DNA from: Mactromeris polynyma
Lineage: Eukaryota; Mollusca; Bivalvia; Venerida; Mactridae
Reading direction: 5' to 3'
Length of the DNA: 64,000 nucleotides
NCBI GenBank assembly: GCA_032209605.1
Contig: JASFXZ010000071.1
Coordinates: forward strand, 682,001-746,000
This document shows, in pieces, positions 44,868 through 55,094 of this stretch. The position numbers and the translations under genes were made by a program. Under the pieces are notes generated by a model, which worked only from the letters and a program-made list of their open reading frames with translations, was not told the origin of the DNA and made no database searches. The first letter of the stretch is position 1; each line of letters begins with the position of its first letter.

Positions 44868-46025
44868 CTCAAGAGTGAGCCGCTCAGGAGAGGTTGTTAA
44901 GTTATTGGTTATTTACACGGGGAGGGCAAAGAAGAATAGTTGTGTGCCTAGATACGACTGGCTGTGTGCATAGAGACGACTGGCTGTGTGTATAGAGAAG
45001 ACTGGTTTTGTACCTTGATACGACTGGTTGTGTGCCTAGAGACGACTGGTTGTGTGTATAGAGAAGACTGGTTTTGTACCTTGATACGACTGGTTGTGTG
45101 CCTAGAGACGACTGGCTGTATGTATAGAGGAATAAAGTCATGTTTGAGAAACACGAAAAATCGGTCAATGGCGCTACGCTCTGGACAGGTTGTACAGTTA
45201 TTGTTTATTTACATGGGGAGGACAAAGACGAATGGTTGTGTGCCTAGAGAAGACTGGTTGTGTGCCTAGAGAAGTCTGGTTGTGTGTCTAGAGAAGACTG
45301 ATTGTGTGCCTAGAGACGACTGGTTGTGTGCCTAGAGAAGACTGGTTATGTGCCTAGAAAAGACTGGTTGTGTGCCTAGAGAAGACTGGTTGTGTGCCTT
45401 GAGAGGACTGGTTATGGGCCTAGAGAAGATTGGTTGTGTGCCTAGAGAAGACTGGTTATGGGCCTAGAGAAGATTGGTTGTGTGCCTAGAGAAGACTGGT
45501 TGAGTGCCTTGAGAAGACTGGTTATGGGCCTAGAGAAGATTGGTTATGGGCCTAGAGAAGACTGGTTGTGTGTATAGAGAAGACTGGTTGTATGCCTAGA
45601 GAAGACTGGTAGTGTGTATTATAGAGAAGACAGGTTGTGTGCCTAGAGACAACTGGTTGTGTGTATTATAGAGAAGACTGGTTGTGTGTATTATAGAAAA
45701 GACAGGTTGTATGCCTAGAGAAGACTGGTAGTGTGTATTATAGAGAAGACAGGTTGTGTGCCTAGAGACAACTGGTTGTGTGTATTATAGAGAAGACAGG
45801 TTGTGTGCCTAGAGACAACTGGTTGTGTGTATTATAGAGAAGACAGGTTGTGTGCCTAGAGACAACTGGTTGTGTGTATTATAGAGAAGACAGGTTGTGT
45901 GCCTAGAGACAACTGGTTGTGTGTATTATAGAGAAGACAGGTTGTGTGTCTAGAGACAACTGGTTGTGTGTATTATAGAAAAGACAGGTTGTGTGCCTAG
46001 AGACAACTGGTTGTGTGTGCATCGA
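44868..46025. repeat. 22-bp minisatellite grading into a 47-bp higher-order repeat
   Basis: Units of AGAAGACTGGTTGTGTGCCT plus AG. From about 45600 to 46010, a 25-bp variant with TATTATAG alternates with a 22-bp unit carrying ACAACTGG to form a 47-bp dimer repeated about six to eight times. The lead-in at 44868-44945 and a spacer at 45130-45235 share CTCTGGACAGGTTG/CTCAGGAGAGGTTG and TTATTTACA with each other. Confidence 0.93.
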
Positions 46026-47084
46026 GATGACTTTACATGTAACAATTAACAATTACCAAGACAGGTACGAATAACAATACATGTACTCTTATTAATCTTT
46101 ATCATATAATATTAACAATATAAACAGTGATATATACACACATAGAATATTCATATTAAATATATAGTTGCCATAGCAACCAACCTGACAAACTTTATAT
46201 TTCAATGTAGCAGGCATTAGTATTACAATGTTGAAGCAACCACTGACAACCTGCCTCTATATTTATATCAAAATCTACATGTGTATGTCAAATCTAACTT
46301 TATTTCAACATATATATTCATAATTATGTCAAATCACAAGTTTTATGATAAATTCTCCACACAGATATCAAAAACCTCAAAATCTATGTAAAATTATTCA
46401 TGTCCATGCCAAATCTCCATATTTATGTCAAAATCTCCATATTTACCTCAACATAACCAAATGAATTTAAAAATCTCCAATTCCAATTTTACATCAAAAT
46501 ATCTGTATCTTTATTATAATTTATAATTTAATTATAAAATAGTTAAAAAAAAAAGCATATCGTAAAGTAAAATTTCTTGATTTAAACAAGTTATTAAAGC
46601 CAAAACTACGAAATATTTCTTTTATAAATAGAAATATAATTTTGTTCCATTCATTTATAAATAGAAATAATGAAAATTATGACTTTGTTCCAATGAATGA
46701 CTGAGAGAATATATATATGTGCAACATTCCTATATTATATTATATAGTACAAAACTCCATGATACATGTATAGAGGTCAAATGTGATAATCCACCATGAC
46801 TATTTCACATAGTTTCTAAAACGTTACTGGATATATCTTCAGTTGGTTTGATAGCAGTAAGCTTTAACTTTTATGATTCAAATGAATCAAACTATCAAAC
46901 AAAAATCTATGTAAACCTGTCAAAAAACTTCATCGTTTGAGATCTCACTTGGTCATTATTTATTGAATCCAAATAACACACAATGCATGTTCCCTCTTTA
47001 GACCAGTATGGAATTGCAATACCAGAATATAAACATTTTGACTACAGAAATCATCAAAGATTACATACAATTTTATACATATCG
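46026..47084. other. Intergenic; degenerate AAAATCTCCATATTTATGTC motif
   Basis: Between 46250 and 46500, AAAATCTCCATATTTATGTC-like stretches recur five to seven times with drift. The rest is AT-rich without a gene. Confidence 0.45.
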
Positions 47085-47316
47085 GGGGCCTTATTCACGA
47101 ACACTTTAAGACTGAAACTCTAGACTTTAAAATGTTAAATGTTCCTTTCACTCTTCCGTTGTTATTACAGTCAAGATTTCAATAAGTGTATAGTTGATAA
47201 CAACAATTATTCAGACAAATTTTGTTTGGTTAGATTTTATCAAAACGCAAGGCTGTTAATTATAAAAAAAATCAAAGTTTGAGTTTCAGTCTTAAAATGT
47301 TTGTGAATAAGGCCCC
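47085..47316. mobile_element. MITE-like element with about 35-bp TIRs (copy 2)
   Basis: The left end GGGGCCTTATTCACGAACAC runs on to GACTGAAACTC; the right end is its close complement (GAGTTTCAGTCTTAAAATGT to AAGGCCCC). Same family as 2903-3145. The interior is AT-rich and non-coding. The target duplication is not clear. Confidence 0.78.
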
Positions 47317-47958
47317 AGGCATTGGATGCAAAACTATTGTAATTCCATTCTGGTACAGATGCAGACAAAACAGTTTTGTGTAAAACAAATTATGTATGTT
47401 AGAAAAATATCGCAGCTTAATAATATCTATGAAAATCTCCATACACATGCAATGAGAAAATATACAACACAGTATGGACCACTTGTACACTTAGCAAACA
47501 GATAATATATACAAATTATTGCCAAGTAAATATATCACAATTAATCTCAGAATTGATATAAATTGCATCATCTGTGTTCAAAAACAGTGTTTTTATTTAT
47601 TCTGGTAAAATGTTTCATATTTAACAAAGCTTCAACAGGCTGAAAAACACCCATCTGATTGGTCGAAAGCGCACCAATGATGCCCTCGTCCAATCATAAT
47701 GCTTGAAAGCAACACAACTATTGTACTATCAGTTCTTTGTGGAACTATTTTACAAATGAAACTCACTAGACTAAAAGATTAAGACACACAATCAGATCTA
47801 TAAACAAAATAAATGTGACAGTAAAATAATAAGATATATAAAAAATTGAGCAACACAGACAAATACTCTAAAGTAAGATATCCAAAGAAAAGACTTTTGA
47901 ATGAGGAAAGAATTGATGCATTGTTGAAGGGATAGGAATGTTGCGGCTAAGCTAGTAA
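47317..47958. other. Intergenic, nothing recognised
   Basis: AT-rich spacer without supported features. Confidence 0.4.
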
Positions 47959-48043
47959 AGCCACGGACGTCACATCTCTATACTGTCGCTGTTACGAACG
48001 ACGCGTGTAAAAGTCGGAGTACAGAGACATGTATGCGGGGCTA
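47959..48043. mobile_element. 85-bp palindromic repeat, uninterrupted copy
   Basis: AGCCACGGACGTCACATCTC at one end, GAGACATGTATGCGGGGCT at the other, which are imperfect complements. This is the empty-site counterpart of 21748-22152. Size and structure suggest a very short MITE or a conserved palindromic repeat; no target duplication was fixed. Confidence 0.75.
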
Positions 48044-49188
48044 CGGCTAAGCCTACGAGCTCCTTGGTTTGAACCTTATCAAAATTTAAGGATTTTTTTC
48101 TATCTATGAGCAGTAGTCAATTTTTCAATTTGACTGTGTTCTATGAGATGTCATATTGCTTAAGTCACACAGGAAAATGAACAGATTCAGTGTTTATATA
48201 CGGTGCAAAACTTCTATAGCAACATATGAGACATGTTGCATCACCTTTAATGCAAAAGATCCAAAAAAATATGCTGCTGAACAAGGTGTGTCTTCAAAAT
48301 GACATTTAAATGGTTATTTATCCAGACAGAACATGTATTGTCATAAATATTTCACGTGTGTTTCCTTTTTTTTACAGTTTATTCTTAACAATTCCCAATT
48401 TCGTCACATATTCCTTCAAAATATAGCAAATTATTGATCAATTAATTCAAATTTTGGCATTATGTAATATGAAGGAGAGGTGGCCATGCATTTTGTTACA
48501 GGTTCTTTGTGCAACAAATCAAAAACACATATTGACCAAGTGGGACAAGGAAATTGGTTTACTTTATCTTAATAGGTAAAGCAAAAAAAAAATGAATTTG
48601 TTGTGCAAGAAGTTTAGTTCAGTATATGTATAAAAGTGTGAAGATATGTAATGATCGATTCTAAACATGCAAACATTTACACTTAAATGATAAATAAGAA
48701 AAATAGCGTTCAAAATATTATCTTTGCTGAACCAATTTTTAAGTTGTAAAAAGGGCTATAACTCCTCAAAAATTGATATAGTGTACCAGTAACCGAAACT
48801 GACAATGACCTGCATTTTATAAACCTCTGCTTATATGCCCAATATTATCTGAAATTCATCTGTGCTTTCAAGAGCTACTGATTAGAACAATTTTTTTCAC
48901 ACAGACAGACTATTCCATTCTTCGAGTCCACTATTAACAACAAATGTATGATTTAACAAAGGAAAAATAAGTTGCATCAGATTCCTCTCATTTTTAGAAA
49001 TATTTACATATTGGGACAAAACTCTCCAAAAATTAAATATATTTCATTTCAAGAAAGATATACAAAAGATAAATCAGTCAAAAGAAGAACATTTCAACCC
49101 TGGAATCATGCTTGTAAGAGTTTGAACAGTTCATTGATAAAATTGAATGTAACGCAATGGACACTTACACAAGCTGACAGTTTTGCAT
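48044..49188. other. 3' side of the PPxY gene; start of tandem-duplicated block
   Basis: From about 48700, diverged versions of the sequence that also lies beside terminal exon copies 2 and 3 appear (TTGACCTGTATTTTAT-like, CAATATTATCTGAAATTCA). It would be the 3' untranslated or flanking region for the most distal terminal exon. Confidence 0.4.
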
Positions 49189-49296
49189 TTAAAACAAAAA
49201 TTTAGATAACATGTAAATCATTAAACCAACAGTAACGAAAACAAACAAAATTATCAACAGACGTCTTCTTCTCTGCATTTGATTGGTGACAGACAT
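49189..49296 (-). CDS. Terminal exon copy 1 (distal) of PPxY membrane protein
   Basis: Acceptor CCTTACAG|ATGTCTG, 35 codons and TAA. It encodes QMQRRRRLL, a roughly 20-residue hydrophobic helix (IILFVFVTVGLMIYML) and SKFLF-stop. It is one of three equal 108-bp alternatives and enters in phase 0 to match exon 53668-53768. Tri- or tetra-arginine before the helix predicts a cytosolic N-terminus and a tail-anchor topology. Confidence 0.75.
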   Translation of the reverse strand: MSVTNQMQRRRRLLIILFVFVTVGLMIYMLSKFLF

Positions 49297-50082
49297 CTGT
49301 AAGGATACAAACAAGGAAAGCGTAAATATCAAGGTGGATGATTTTGCATGCAAAAATATACACCTACCATCCTTCACTAGCCCTGGATGACCTTTGACCT
49401 CACTTAACAACATTGACCTACAACATCACTAATCGACATTGACAGAAAACCTTGCAGTACAATATTGATCTACCTCGCTGTTCAACATTGACCTGAGACC
49501 TCACTATTTAACAATGCCTGATCTCCCATCCCCTCCCATAAGTTAGTAGGAAAAGTATTTTTTCTGATGCATATCAACAAAACCTACCACACCATGTTTG
49601 ATATAACAGTAACAGACAATAAAGAACACTTACAACAAGATTATTTGGATTTAAGCAGGCAAAATGTTTATTCAGTTGTATATCAACTTTGCCATGGAAT
49701 TTGTTATGAAATAAATTTGGTAGAAGAAACTGAAGAGGAATTATTCTTTGTCTGGCTCATGTTGTTTGTTACAGAAGTAACTGTTTCAAGTTGTGTATTG
49801 AAATGACAATAAAAATGGCTTGAAGGTGAACAGACAAATATTAGACTATATGTGTTTATAGGAATTGGATGCCCCCCTTGTGGGTTTTCAAGTATTGTTG
49901 ATCAGAAAGCAATTTTTTCCATCGAAAAATGGCCGTAACACCATTAAAAATTGGTGCATTGCAACTGAAATCATCATTGACCTGTATTTTATTATTCTAT
50001 ACGTTTGTGCCCAATATGAATTGAATCCACTCATCCTTTAGAGAGTTATTGATCAGAAATCAAGTTTTCGCATCAACAGGTG

Positions 50083-50365
50083 GATGTTTGTTTCATCGTG
50101 TTTAACGCCGTTTCTCAACGATATTTCAGTTATATACGGCGGCCGGTTCACCTAACCAGTTTTTCCTGGACTGAATTCTAACCAGCCCTTACTTACCCTT
50201 CCACAAGGAGCCGGCAACTTCTCCACATGTGGAGGAAAATCGACATTTTGTCAAATTTTCATGGAAGGGTATGAACTGCCGCGACCGGGAATCGAACCCG
50301 GATCGCCGGGTTACAAGTCCAGCGCACTAACCACTGGACCACGGCCGCGGCTCTCAACAGGTGGA
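50083..50365 (-). mobile_element. Complete SINE (50095-50353) with 12-bp target duplication
   Basis: TCAACAGGTGGA occurs at 50083-50094 and 50354-50365. The 259-bp insert begins on the minus strand with a tRNA-like head (GCCGCGGCCGTGGTCCAGTG; B box GGTTCGATTCC with a perfect T-arm; loop triplet TGT). The body follows, and the 3' end carries CGGCGTTAAACACGATGAAA and CAAACA. The same locus without the insert is at about 51577-51590 in the paralogous block. tRNA-like pairing is good, but body and tail show it is a SINE and not a tRNA-Thr gene. Confidence 0.9.
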
Positions 50366-50684
50366 AAGGAGTAACACTTTATGCAGCTTTGCCAGGGCAT
50401 AATAACATAACATCATGAGTCCAGCATTAATTACAAATTCATGACTAACAGAATTCAAATAGGCTCAGTCAGATGTCTCTCATTTTTAGAAATATTTGTC
50501 AAATTGGGACAAAATTCAACAAAATTAAAAATTCAGTGGGTTTTTTTTAATTAAAAAAAAAAGATATTAGAAGAAATATCAAAGACAAAAAATTCAACAC
50601 TGAAATTAAGATTTTAAGAGTTGTACAGTTCAGTGATAAAATTGAATCAACTGCAATGTACAATCACAAACTGACAGGTTGCAT

Positions 50685-50792
50685 TTAAAACAAAAATCGA
50701 AATAACATGTACATCATTAAAGCAACAGTTACGAAAACAAATGTTATCATCAACAGACGTCTTCTTCTCTGCATTTGATTGGTGATAGACAT
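50685..50792 (-). CDS. Terminal exon copy 2 (middle) of PPxY membrane protein
   Basis: Acceptor CCTTACAG|ATGTCTA, 35 codons and TAA. It encodes MSITNQMQRRRRLL and a hydrophobic helix ending RFLF. It differs from copy 1 at nine codons with no indel, two of them silent. The overlapping 70-codon frame on the same strand is a different, unsupported frame. Confidence 0.72.
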   Translation of the reverse strand: MSITNQMQRRRRLLMITFVFVTVALMMYMLFRFLF

Positions 50793-51886
50793 CTGTAAGG
50801 ATACAAACAAGGAAAGCATAAATATCAAGGTGCAAAAATATACATCTTCCATTCTTCACTAGCCCTGGATGACCTTTGACCTATATAAATAACCTTGTCC
50901 TACAGCCTCATTTTTCAACCTTGACTGACCTTGCCGTACAAACTTGACCTACCTCACTGTTCAGCATTGACCTAAGACCTCACTATTCAACCTTGACTGA
51001 TCTACCAACCACTTTCCCCTCCCATTAGTTAGTAGAATTTTTTTTTTAAAAACAATATTTTTTCTAATAGATCTCAAACAAAACATACCACACCATGTTT
51101 GATATAAAAGTAACAGTAGATAATGAACATTTAAAACAAAATAATTTGGATTTAAGAAGGCAAAAAGTTTATTCAGTTGTATATCAACTTTGCCATGGAA
51201 TTTGTGATGAAATAAATTTGGTAGAAGAAACTGTGGAGGAATTATTCTATGTCTGGCCCATGTTGTTTGTTACAGAAGTAACTGTTTCAAGTTGTGTATT
51301 TAAATGACAATAAAAAATGGCTTGAAGGTGAACAGACAAATATTAGACTACATGTGGTTATAGGAAATGGATGCCCCCCTTGTGGGTTTTTCAAGTATTG
51401 TTGATCAGAAAGCAATTTTTTCCATGAAAAATGGCCGTTACACCATTAAAAATTGGTGCATTGCAACTGAAATCATCATTGACCTGTATTTTATTATTCT
51501 ATACGTTTGTGCCCAATATGAATTGAATCCACTCATCCTTTAGAGAGTTATTGATCAGAAATCAATTTTTCACATTGACAGGTGGAAAGGAGTAACACTT
51601 TATGCCCCTTTGCCAGGGCATAATAACATAACATCATGAGTCCAGCATTAGTTACAAATTCATGACTAACAGAATTCAAATAGGCTGTGTCAGATGTCTC
51701 TCATTTAAAAAAAAAATATTTGTCAAATTGAGACAAAATATCATTTCAAAAAAGATATACAAAAGAAATATCAGTCAAAGACAAAGACAAAAAATTAAAC
51801 ACTGAAATTAAGATTTTAAGAGTTGTACAGTTCAGTGATAAAATTGAATCAACTGCAATGGACAATCACAAGCTGACAGGTTGCAT

Positions 51887-51994
51887 TTAAAACACAAATC
51901 GAAATAACATGTACATCATTACACCAACAGCTATGAAAATAAATGTTATTTTCAACAGACATCTTCTTCTTTGCAGATGATTGTTGTTATACAT
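51887..51994 (-). CDS. Terminal exon copy 3 (proximal) of PPxY membrane protein
   Basis: Acceptor TTCTTACAG|ATGTATAAC, 35 codons and TAA. It encodes MYNNNHLQRRRCLL, a helix (ITFIFIAVGVMMYML) and RFVF-stop. This is the first terminal exon met after exon 53668-53768. It is the most diverged copy but keeps length, arginines and helix; a cysteine (C12 of the exon) replaces one arginine and could be palmitoylated (inference). Confidence 0.75.
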   Translation of the reverse strand: MYNNNHLQRRRCLLKITFIFIAVGVMMYMLFRFVF

Positions 51995-52080
51995 CTGTAA
52001 GAATACAAACAAGGAAAGCATAAACATCAAGGTGACTGTTTGTGCATGCAAAAATTTACATCTACCATCCTTCACTAGCC

Positions 52081-52430
52081 CTGGTTGACCTTTGACCTCA
52101 TTAAATAACCTTAACCTACGACCTCACTATTCAACCTTGACTGAAAACCTTGCAGTATAACCTTGACCTACCTCACTGTTCAAATTTGACCTATGACCTT
52201 GAAGCATGACCTACCTAACGTTCAACCTTAATGTAAGACCTCATTGTACGACCTTGACATATGACCTCTTTGTACAACCTTGACCTATGACCTCAATGTT
52301 CAACCTTGACATTAGACCTCATTGCATAACATTGACCTATGACCTCTTTGTACAACCTTGACCTAAGAACTCATTGTACAGCATTGACCTATGCCCTCAC
52401 TGTGCAACATTTACAACACTGTATATCCTT
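52081..52430. repeat. Degenerate repeat of CAACCTTGACCTATGACCTC
   Basis: About 12 irregular copies of ACCTTGACCTATGACCTCA with TTGTACA spacers. Shorter stretches of the same motif lie at 49390-49515 and 50870-51000, next to the other terminal-exon copies, so the motif belongs to the duplicated block. Confidence 0.75.
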
Positions 52431-53044
52431 GACCATGAACAGACATAACTGAATATAACATTCAAAATTTCTGCATACCGAGTCACTTCAAATAATAATT
52501 ACGAATATCTGATGCAAAAAAGTTTATATTTGAGGGGTGGGGGAAATCTGATAATAATGTCATTCCAGTGGTATTTTAGTCATTTATATGACAAGCAAGA
52601 AGATAACATGGCAACAACTGTGGGGATGGTAAACTTAAGCTATTTACCAGGGAAAATAACCATGAATATAAATTCTATGACACACAGAGAAGCCTAGTTA
52701 TAATGCAACTGTTTTAAACTGGTCACTGATACAATGCTATATTGGCTTGGACTCGGCATTTGAGACGGAAATTTGCAGTGAATTACCACAATGATGCATA
52801 CAAAGTATGATATACCAAAAATATGTCTCAATACAAACCATTCTAATATTCAGTTGTATATCTAGAGAAGGAGTAATACTCTATCATATTAGATAACAAT
52901 ATGTTGGATCGAAAGATCAGACATTTGCTGGTTTATCCGGCTGTTGAAATAAATCACATGGAACAGAACATTTTGTTCTTTATTGTAGGAGTTGTAAGAA
53001 TGAAGAAAGTTAAACTAGATTCCAGAAAACTTTCAGAATAGAAT
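52431..53044. other. Intron of the PPxY gene
   Basis: Nothing recognised apart from AT-rich sequence between the terminal exons and the dispersed repeat at 53.05 kb. Confidence 0.4.
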
Positions 53045-53625
53045 AAATAAGAGTAAGACTAGAAATGTGTCCATAGGACACAGATGCCCCCCACTTGCAG
53101 CCTTTGTCACAAAAGCAACTGCTATTATTCTGCTCATAGTTTGTGAATAGGTATCAACATTACCAAGTGAACAACTGTACCGATTATGGTGATAAGTTAA
53201 GGGCCATAACTTTGCACTTACTGGACGTAACCATGACTGCACTATATAGGCTATATTCTAACTAAATCAAGGGCCATAACTTTGCACTTACTGGGCACAG
53301 CCAAACATGAAACCCCAGGTGCACAACTACACACTACAATGGTTAACATTCCTGTAAAGTTTTATGACTCTGGCTCATATACTTTTGGAGATATGAGTGA
53401 CACATGATTGCATACTCTATAGGCTATATTCTAACTAAGTCAAGGGCCATAACTTTGCACTTACTGGGCACAGCCAAACATGCTGGTGAACATTTCTGTA
53501 AAGTTTTATGACTCTGGCTAATATACATTTGGAGATATGGGTGACACAAGATTTTGTGACGGACGGAAGTACAAGGGCAAATCTATATGCCCCCCCCCCC
53601 TTTCAGAGTGGGGGCATAAATATGT
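53045..53625 (-). repeat. Dispersed repeat with internal duplication and poly-C tract
   Basis: It begins AATGTGTCCATAGGACACAG ATGCCCCCC and ends GTGGGGGCATAAA. AAGGGCCATAACTTTGCACT is present three times (53200, 53270, 53443), and GTAAAGTTTTATGACTCTGG twice. A run of about 11 C lies near 53590. Complementary GCCCCC and GGGGGC ends suggest a DNA-type element, but no target duplication was fixed. Confidence 0.6.
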
Positions 53626-53667
53626 CTGGGCCATTATACTATAACAAAATACAGATAAAATACTCAC

Positions 53668-53768
53668 AGGCTGAACCATGACCCCTCCCTGTGCATTATA
53701 CACTGCCTGACCACCAGGTGGGGGCGGGTAAACCCCTGCAGGGGCCCCACCATAGGGGTACTGTGCAC
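53668..53768 (-). CDS. PPxY membrane protein, third exon
   Basis: Acceptor TTGTTGTAG|GTGCAC, donor CAGCCT|GTGAGT. It encodes AQYPYGGAPAGVYPPPPGG and ends VMVQP. It enters in phase 1 and leaves in phase 0, which fits all three terminal exons. Low-complexity Pro/Gly/Tyr sequence is conserved in character only. Confidence 0.78.
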
Positions 53769-54286
53769 CTACAACAAAATATAAAACATTGTTGAAAAGT
53801 TTACAAGATGTAAACATGAAAAGGAAGCAATAAAGATATACTAGCATTCAAACCACAGCTTTATTGTATCTAATCAAAAGTAAAGCATCGTTTATCGGCC
53901 CATTACATAAAACAAATGGCTTTCACAAAATAAATGGTTTGGTAAATAGTAAAATATTTAGTGCCAAGTTAGTCCAAATTATTGAACGTTCAGAATGATG
54001 TCTTACATCTTTGACTGGTACCTGTTCCACTGTTAGATAGGTGGCAATTATAATATGTCAGAACCATCCTGATAAGCTGGGTGGTTAAGGCTAGTGCTTA
54101 GCCTGCCATTTTAAAATATCAGATACTTTATGGATATTGCACTTCCTCAAAGTTAACATATGATTCAGACAAGCATAGAATTGTGCCTCTTACATTAAAT
54201 AGAGTAAAATAACTTGATCAGACCATTATAGACAAACAGTGTAATAGAATGAGATCATATACACTGAAACAGTAGCAAAAACTCAC

Positions 54287-54356
54287 CTTGCTGCATTGGG
54301 TACGGTACTTGACCATAGTTTTGTTGCATTGGATATTGTGGGACACCACTGTACTG
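54287..54356 (-). CDS. PPxY membrane protein, second exon
   Basis: Acceptor TTGTTAG|CAGTAC, donor CAGCAAG|GTGAGT. It encodes QYSGVPQYPMQQNYGQVPYP and MQQ. The two QYPMQQ/PYPMQQ repeats match the style of the neighbouring exons. 70 bp; phase 0 in, phase 1 out. Confidence 0.75.
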
Positions 54357-54852
54357 CTAACAAAAAAATGAATGACACAAAATGTAATTTATACAGAAAA
54401 ATAAACAACTGTCATTACGATTTGTTCATGTCTGACCTCATCAAATCTTTCGGACCTACAATCAAATCATTTAAGATTTGTTCATGAGTGTAAACTCAAT
54501 CAAATCATCAGGATTTGTTCATGTCTGACCTCAGATTGTAAACGTACATACTATCATGAGACATTGCATTGGCATTTTACACTGATATACTGACAAGATT
54601 GCTTTATTATTTTGAAACTTGGCAATGCATAATCTCTCTTTCTTAAACATATGAATGACAGATGCAAAGGCGGCATGTCTCCATAAGTCAGATGTGGGAA
54701 ATGAAGGTAAATAATGCTCACTCAATGTTAACACAATTAAATTAAATAATCATTGAGCACAGGCCAAATAACATTACATAAGAACCTGTGCTAATTTCAA
54801 AATCGGAGAAAAACTAAGAAATCACAATCAAATTCAAATCAATTCTTTTTAC

Positions 54853-55094
54853 ATCATATTTAAATCCACCCTGGTCTGGATACTGTGGTGCCGGGGGCAT
54901 ACCCGGGGCTGCTGGCTGGTTTGGATATCCGTAAGGCTGTGTTGGGTAGAAAGGAGCCCCTCCTGCAGACATATTCTGAACCTCATCATATGATGGGGGA
55001 GGCCCCATTGATGGGGGAGGCCCCATTGATTCGGGAGGCCCCATTGATGGGGGAGGCCCCATTGATGGGGGAGGCCCAATTGGTTGATTTGGAT
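54853..55094 (-). CDS. PPxY membrane protein, first recognised exon
   Basis: Acceptor TTTTTTGTAG|ATCC, donor TATGAT|GTAAAA. It encodes DPNQPIGPPPSM, then imperfect GPPPSM repeats (18 bp per unit in DNA) ending in GPPPSYDEVQNM, then GGAPFYPTQPYGYPNQP and PGMPPAPQYPDQGGFKYD. PPSY is a PPxY motif of the kind bound by NEDD4-family and other WW domains. With exons 54287-54356, 53668-53768 and any one 108-bp terminal exon it makes a cytosolic proline-rich region plus a C-terminal anchor of about 175 residues. This layout suggests an adaptor for ubiquitin ligases at membranes (inference). I do not recognise a named family. Confidence 0.75.

Larger units (their letters stand above)
48700..52080. repeat. 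Tandem triplication of a roughly 1.2-kb block around the terminal exon
   Basis: Exon-to-exon spacings are 1202 bp (copy 3 to 2) and 1496 bp (copy 2 to 1); the latter is 1225 bp once the SINE and one target copy are removed. Flanks share AAAATTGGTGCATTGCAACT, GCCCAATATGAATTGAATCC and GGCATAATAACATAACATCA in blocks 1/2 and 2/3. Intergenic flanks differ by indels; the 108-bp exons do not. Confidence 0.85.

Noticed and set aside
49567..49806. 79-codon plus-strand frame with a similar 70-codon frame at 51095-51307
   Set aside because: Similarity comes from the duplicated block. Most differences between the two change the amino acid, and no domain or splice sites are seen, although an AATAAA follows each stop.
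50280..50353. tRNA-Thr(TGT) gene on the minus strand
   Set aside because: Good T-arm and acceptor pairing, but it is the 5' head of a complete SINE with target duplication and has a poorly paired anticodon stem.
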